Shown here: positions 8,193 to 10,897 of the stretch, one piece after another
How positions within the stretch are numbered: the stretch's first letter is position 1
How the letters are laid out: each line of letters begins with the position of its first letter
Assembly: GCA_947074335.1 (NCBI GenBank)
Contig: CAMTPG010000064.1
Coordinates: 1 to 10,897, forward strand
Direction of reading: 5' to 3'
DNA length: 10,897 nucleotides
Source of the DNA: an uncultured Parabacteroides sp.
Lineage (GTDB): Bacteria; Bacteroidota; Bacteroidia; Bacteroidales; Tannerellaceae
The notes under the pieces: model-generated
What the model saw: the letters and a program-made list of their open reading frames with translations, nothing else
Told to the model about the DNA's origin: nothing
The model's database searches: none
Translations under genes and position numbers: made by a program

Positions 8193-8536
8193 AAAAGCCT
8201 AAACGATGGCTGAGAAGCTGGATGAAAGGAGAGACCATAACATTTCCGTTTTGTGATGACGCCATTATTCCGAGCGGAGGCATGGATACCCGCTCGCTTC
8301 ATCTCACTGCACCTGGCGGTCGTTCGATGTTGCTTATGCCTGCCAATATGCGTAAAGAGTTATCATTACTGTTGTGGTACATGGACCGCAATCGCCCTTT
8401 ACCGCCGGGTAAACGACTGGATCCCTATCGTACAAAAGATTATCTCCGGCGTAAAGCCGAAGGTTTTCCTGCACCGTTACGAAAAGCTGCAATCCGGATA
8501 CCGGCGGAGTCGGTGCCTGAGGAGGGCGGAGTATAA
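8186..8536 (+). CDS. Conserved protein of unknown function, copy B (C-terminal part)
   Basis: This is a 116-codon ORF, paralogous to the ORF at the left end of the window, with about 86 of 116 residues identical and no gaps. Conserved blocks are PKRWLR, KGETITFPFCD, SGGM, GRSMLLM, LLWYMD, NRPLPPGKRLDPYR and DYLRRKA-GFPAPLR. I cannot name the family. The protein is basic and soluble in this part. The only in-frame ATG is 8186, inside the end of the ORF at 7989-8192. The frame stays open back to 8054 without another ATG, and residues just upstream of the ATG (YRRTG) match copy A, so the true N-terminus is probably encoded in the other frame. It ends 19 bp from the stop of the convergent AraC-type gene. 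It may be the last gene of the T6SS locus. Confidence 0.7.
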   Translation: MVEKPKRWLRSWMKGETITFPFCDDAIIPSGGMDTRSLHLTAPGGRSMLLMPANMRKELSLLLWYMDRNRPLPPGKRLDPYRTKDYLRRKAEGFPAPLRKAAIRIPAESVPEEGGV

Positions 8537-8603
8537 AAGCCGGTATGAAACCTGTTTATCCTTCCCGCAAAACTTCCGACGGTAACCTGTTATACCGGCG
8601 TTT
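8535..8603. repeat. Inverted repeat at the convergent gene junction
   Basis: The arm at 8535-8546 (AAAAGCCGGTAT) pairs with 8592-8603 (ATACCGGCGTTT) in 11 of 12 positions, with a 45-bp spacer. It begins at the stop codon of copy B and runs into the 3' end of the AraC-type gene. It could act as a weak bidirectional terminator, but the loop is long and there is no clean T tract, so chance is possible. Confidence 0.25.
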
Positions 8604-9383
8604 AAAAGCGGTAGTAAAATGTGAGCGACTGCGAAATCCAACATTCCAGCAAACTTCGCTCACACTTTTTTTATCCTCTTTCAATAACTTACAAGCCGCT
8701 TCAAGACGGCGGGTGATCAGCCATTTTTCGGGCGGCAGATTCGAGAATTTGGCAAAATCGCGTTTAAAGGTAGCCAGCGATCGTCCGGAGTAAAGCGCAA
8801 AATCACGAATCGACATATCCTGCGAAAAATTTGTCTCCATAAATTCCGGCAGATTAATTTTCCAGGTATCCAGAAAATCGAACAGAAGCGGATAAAATTT
8901 TTCATCCGTTTGTAAAAGGGATGTTATGGCTTTATCCGTAATTTCGGCGGTAAAGCCCTCGGGCACAACCAGCGATTGGTCATAATGGGGTATCAATTCC
9001 GCAAACAATGCCGTTATTTCGGGAGTAGGCGGTAACAGACGGGCCGATTCGGTGATCCGTTCTTTCTCGTCACTCCTGATTATTAGTTCTTTATGGCGGT
9101 TCACGTACTGGCGTAATGTTTTACTGCCCAGCCGGATATTGACAGCCTTATATGTTTCACCTTCGTATGCTGTTTTATAAAGCCGAACCAAATGATCCCG
9201 CTTCAGAAAAACATACTCACCCGGCCTAACCAACAAACGTGTGTCGTTAAATTCCACCTGCATGATACCGGCATAAACAAACACAAGCACATGATTCGGC
9301 ATGCGCCACTCACTCAGCCAGTCGCCGGGTAAAAAACAACTGAAAATGATATCATCGAGCTGATGTAACCGATCTTCCAGCAT
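8556..9383 (-). CDS. AraC-family transcriptional regulator
   Basis: This 275-residue regulator has a cupin-like sensor domain at about residues 30-90 (VLVFVYAGIMQVEFND, RPGEYVFLKRDHLVRLYK) and a C-terminal AraC DNA-binding domain at about 178-275. The first helix-turn-helix lies near 191-212 (SIRDFALYSGRSLATFKRDF). The second, with the family signature, is at about 239-270 (VSEVCWNVGFRSRSHF, then TTAFKRRYNRLPSE). The length is typical of one-sensor AraC regulators. Its ATG shares one base with the TGA of the flavodoxin-fold oxidoreductase (TGATG), so the two are translationally coupled and probably co-transcribed. It may control the neighbouring redox genes. The ligand is unknown. Confidence 0.9.
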   Translation of the reverse strand: MLEDRLHQLDDIIFSCFLPGDWLSEWRMPNHVLVFVYAGIMQVEFNDTRLLVRPGEYVFLKRDHLVRLYKTAYEGETYKAVNIRLGSKTLRQYVNRHKELIIRSDEKERITESARLLPPTPEITALFAELIPHYDQSLVVPEGFTAEITDKAITSLLQTDEKFYPLLFDFLDTWKINLPEFMETNFSQDMSIRDFALYSGRSLATFKRDFAKFSNLPPEKWLITRRLEAACKLLKEDKKSVSEVCWNVGFRSRSHFTTAFKRRYNRLPSEVLREG

Positions 9384-9940
9384 CAGCAGGTTTTGAGCAG
9401 TTGAATCAGACGTTCTGCATGATCGGTCGATAAAGTCTGCTGCTGCTCAAGAAGCTCAGGCGATGTGCGGTTGCCATAGCTAACACCACAGGTATAGACC
9501 GTACCTCCAAACGCCATCTGAGTGAGCCGGCAGGTCGCCCTGAAACAAGCCAGAAACTCATCCAGCGTATTTCCCATCACACCCGTATGGCTGTATGCCT
9601 CTTCGGGCGCACCGGTAGTAAAAGAGAGAATCAGCTTTTTACCTTTCAGTTTATCACCTGTTCTGCCGTGCGAAAACCCATGCTGAAAAGTCTCTTCCAT
9701 CCAGCGTTCCAGAATAGAAGGCGCCGAATACCAGAACAGCGGAAACTGCAACACCACGATATCCGCTTTCAGAAGCCGTTGTTGTTCTGTTTCAATATCG
9801 ATTCTGAAATCGGGATACAATTCATCCAGTTTTACAATTTCTGCTTCCGGCAACCGGTTGGCCAGTGTTTCGATAATCGTTTTATTGGCTATCGATCCGG
9901 CAAGATGTGTATGTCCGCTAATGATTACGATATGTTTCAT
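9383..9940 (-). CDS. Flavodoxin-fold NAD(P)H-dependent oxidoreductase
   Basis: This 185-residue cytoplasmic flavoprotein belongs to the group containing KefF, YwrO and MdaB, which reduce quinones or other electrophiles with NAD(P)H. Visible features are the first beta strand and flavin-phosphate loop (VIISGHTHLAGS, about residues 5-16), the family motif QFPLFWYSAP (65-74) followed by ILERWMEETF, and TTGAP (108-112), which lines the flavin site. The length matches the short KefF/YwrO members. It sits between an aldo/keto reductase gene (105 bp upstream on this strand) and the overlapping AraC-type regulator, suggesting a small detoxification or redox operon. The exact substrate and FMN versus FAD use cannot be told from sequence. 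Confidence 0.9.
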   Translation of the reverse strand: MKHIVIISGHTHLAGSIANKTIIETLANRLPEAEIVKLDELYPDFRIDIETEQQRLLKADIVVLQFPLFWYSAPSILERWMEETFQHGFSHGRTGDKLKGKKLILSFTTGAPEEAYSHTGVMGNTLDEFLACFRATCRLTQMAFGGTVYTCGVSYGNRTSPELLEQQQTLSTDHAERLIQLLKTC

Positions 9941-10045
9941 CTTGATTTATTTAAGTACGATTATCCCCCGCAGTGCTGCCCTTTGCTACGGTAAGACACT
10001 GCACGAGATAAACGATCTGTTTATTAAAGTACTAATTTATAATTA
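9941..10045. other. Intergenic gap between oxidoreductase genes
   Basis: This 105-bp gap could hold a promoter for the flavodoxin-fold gene or be an intra-operon spacer. It contains a short inverted repeat, GCAGTG at 9970-9975 with CACTGC at 9997-10002 and a 21-bp loop. No TTG/TAnnTTTG promoter was convincing on the minus strand. Confidence 0.3.
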
Positions 10046-10897
10046 TTATTTATTATCCGGATTAAATTGTTTGTCATAATTGAGAAGAAACTTCACAAGC
10101 TCCGGATTCCGGTGAGAAAAACGAAAATCAGCCGGCTTATCCAGTGTGCGCATCGTTTCCATCTCTTCGTGAGTAAGCGAGAAATCAAACAGATCCAGAT
10201 TTTGACGCATCCGCTCCGGATGAGTACTCTTCGGAATAGCAATAATGTCGCGCTGAATTAAATAACGTAAAGCCACCTGCTGAACCGTTTTCCCCTTTAT
10301 TTCGGCCAGATGCTTCAGGAGCGGATTGGTGAGCAGATCCGGGTCACCCTGTGCAAGCGGCGCCCACGCCATAAGCCGCGTATTATATGGTTTCATTTCA
10401 GCTTCGGCATCCCATTGCTGAGAGAATACATTTGTTTTCAGCTGATTTACAGCCGGCTTTATTTCGGCATATTCGGCCAGATCAACAAAACGGTCGGGAT
10501 AGAAATTAGAAAGACCTATTGCCCGCACTTTTCCCGCTCTTACGGCCTTTTCCATAGCCCGCCATGTTCCCGGATAATCACCGAAAGGCTGATGAATCAA
10601 CAGCAGATCGATATAATCAGTACTCAGTTTACGCAAGGATTCGTCGATACTCTGCGCGGCCTTCTCTTCACCCGAATTGGTGATCCATACTTTAGTGGTA
10701 ATAAAAAGATCGGTACGCGGCACTCCGCTTTTTGTCATGGCACGACCCACACCCTCTTCATTATAATAGGCCTGAGCCGTATCAATTAAACGATATCCCG
10801 CATGGATAGCTTCCAGAACACAACGTTCGCATTCGAGAGGTGATACCTGAAAAACGCCATATCCCAAAACCGGCATTACTACGCCATTATTCAATTC
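10046..10897 (-). CDS. Aldo/keto reductase (5' end cut by window edge)
   Basis: The 283 visible residues begin ELNNGVVMPVLGYGVFQV, the usual start of the 2,5-diketo-gluconate reductase-like AKR group. Family members carry a few more residues before this, so the true start lies past base 10897. A TTG at 10892-10894 is in frame but probably codes for Leu. Counting the first visible Glu as 1, the catalytic tetrad is Asp39 (LIDTAQAYYN), Tyr44, Lys69 (TTKVW) and His102 (LLIHQP). The NADPH-binding end is seen in IPKSTHPERMRQNLDLFDF. The enzyme reduces aldehydes or ketones with NADPH in the cytoplasm, substrate unknown. It is on the same strand as the flavodoxin-fold oxidoreductase and AraC-type genes, probably as the first gene of the group seen here. 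Confidence 0.93.
   Translation of the reverse strand, partial: ELNNGVVMPVLGYGVFQVSPLECERCVLEAIHAGYRLIDTAQAYYNEEGVGRAMTKSGVPRTDLFITTKVWITNSGEEKAAQSIDESLRKLSTDYIDLLLIHQPFGDYPGTWRAMEKAVRAGKVRAIGLSNFYPDRFVDLAEYAEIKPAVNQLKTNVFSQQWDAEAEMKPYNTRLMAWAPLAQGDPDLLTNPLLKHLAEIKGKTVQQVALRYLIQRDIIAIPKSTHPERMRQNLDLFDFSLTHEEMETMRTLDKPADFRFSHRNPELVKFLLNYDKQFNPDNK

Noticed and set aside
9970..10002. Inverted repeat GCAGTG/CACTGC as a terminator
   Set aside because: The six-base stem with a 21-bp loop and no T tract on either strand is too weak to call.
10310..10789. 159-codon plus-strand ORF opposite the aldo/keto reductase
   Set aside because: The minus strand encodes an intact catalytic tetrad over the same bases. 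The plus-strand translation looks like an antisense frame.

Overview
The window is one end of a Bacteroidetes (probably Bacteroidales) contig. The organism is inferred from a run of type VI secretion genes of the Bacteroidetes-only subtype iii (tssN, tssK, tssG, tssO, tssP, tssQ, tssR), from A/T-rich leaders with few Shine-Dalgarno sites, and from moderate GC. The genus cannot be fixed from the sequence. Bases 1-55 are not biological: they match an Illumina P7/TruSeq index adapter, so genomic sequence starts at about base 56.

Left and centre (56-7830, all + strand): a 5'-truncated ORF (copy A of a small unrecognised protein) is followed by a compact run tssN-tssK-tssG-tssO-tssP-tssQ-tssR. The gaps are 30, 1, 11, 7, 11, 1 and 52 bp, which suggests one polycistronic unit. 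TssK and TssG are baseplate parts. TssN (multi-pass inner membrane), TssO and TssP (single-pass, inner membrane and periplasm) and the two lipoproteins TssQ and TssR are thought to form the trans-envelope complex that replaces TssJ/L/M in this subtype. Sheath, tube, ClpV, TssE/F and VgrG genes are not in the window.

7831-8536 (+ strand): a 158-bp gap, then a second copy (copy B) of the small protein. It is split into a 67-codon membrane ORF (7989-8192) and a 116-codon ORF (8186-8536). Comparison with copy A suggests these were one gene, broken by a single missing T in a T run near 8168-8171. More decay may lie upstream of 7989. The two copies therefore bracket the tssN-R block.

8556-10897 (- strand, convergent with copy B): a three-gene redox group. 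In transcription order these are an aldo/keto reductase (5' end cut by the window edge), a flavodoxin-fold NAD(P)H oxidoreductase and an AraC-family regulator. The last two overlap by one base (TGATG). This group has no visible link to secretion and probably marks the edge of the T6SS locus. I found no RNA genes, CRISPR arrays, insertion sequences or convincing promoters. The most unusual biology is the duplicated, partly broken flanking gene rather than a wholly new system.
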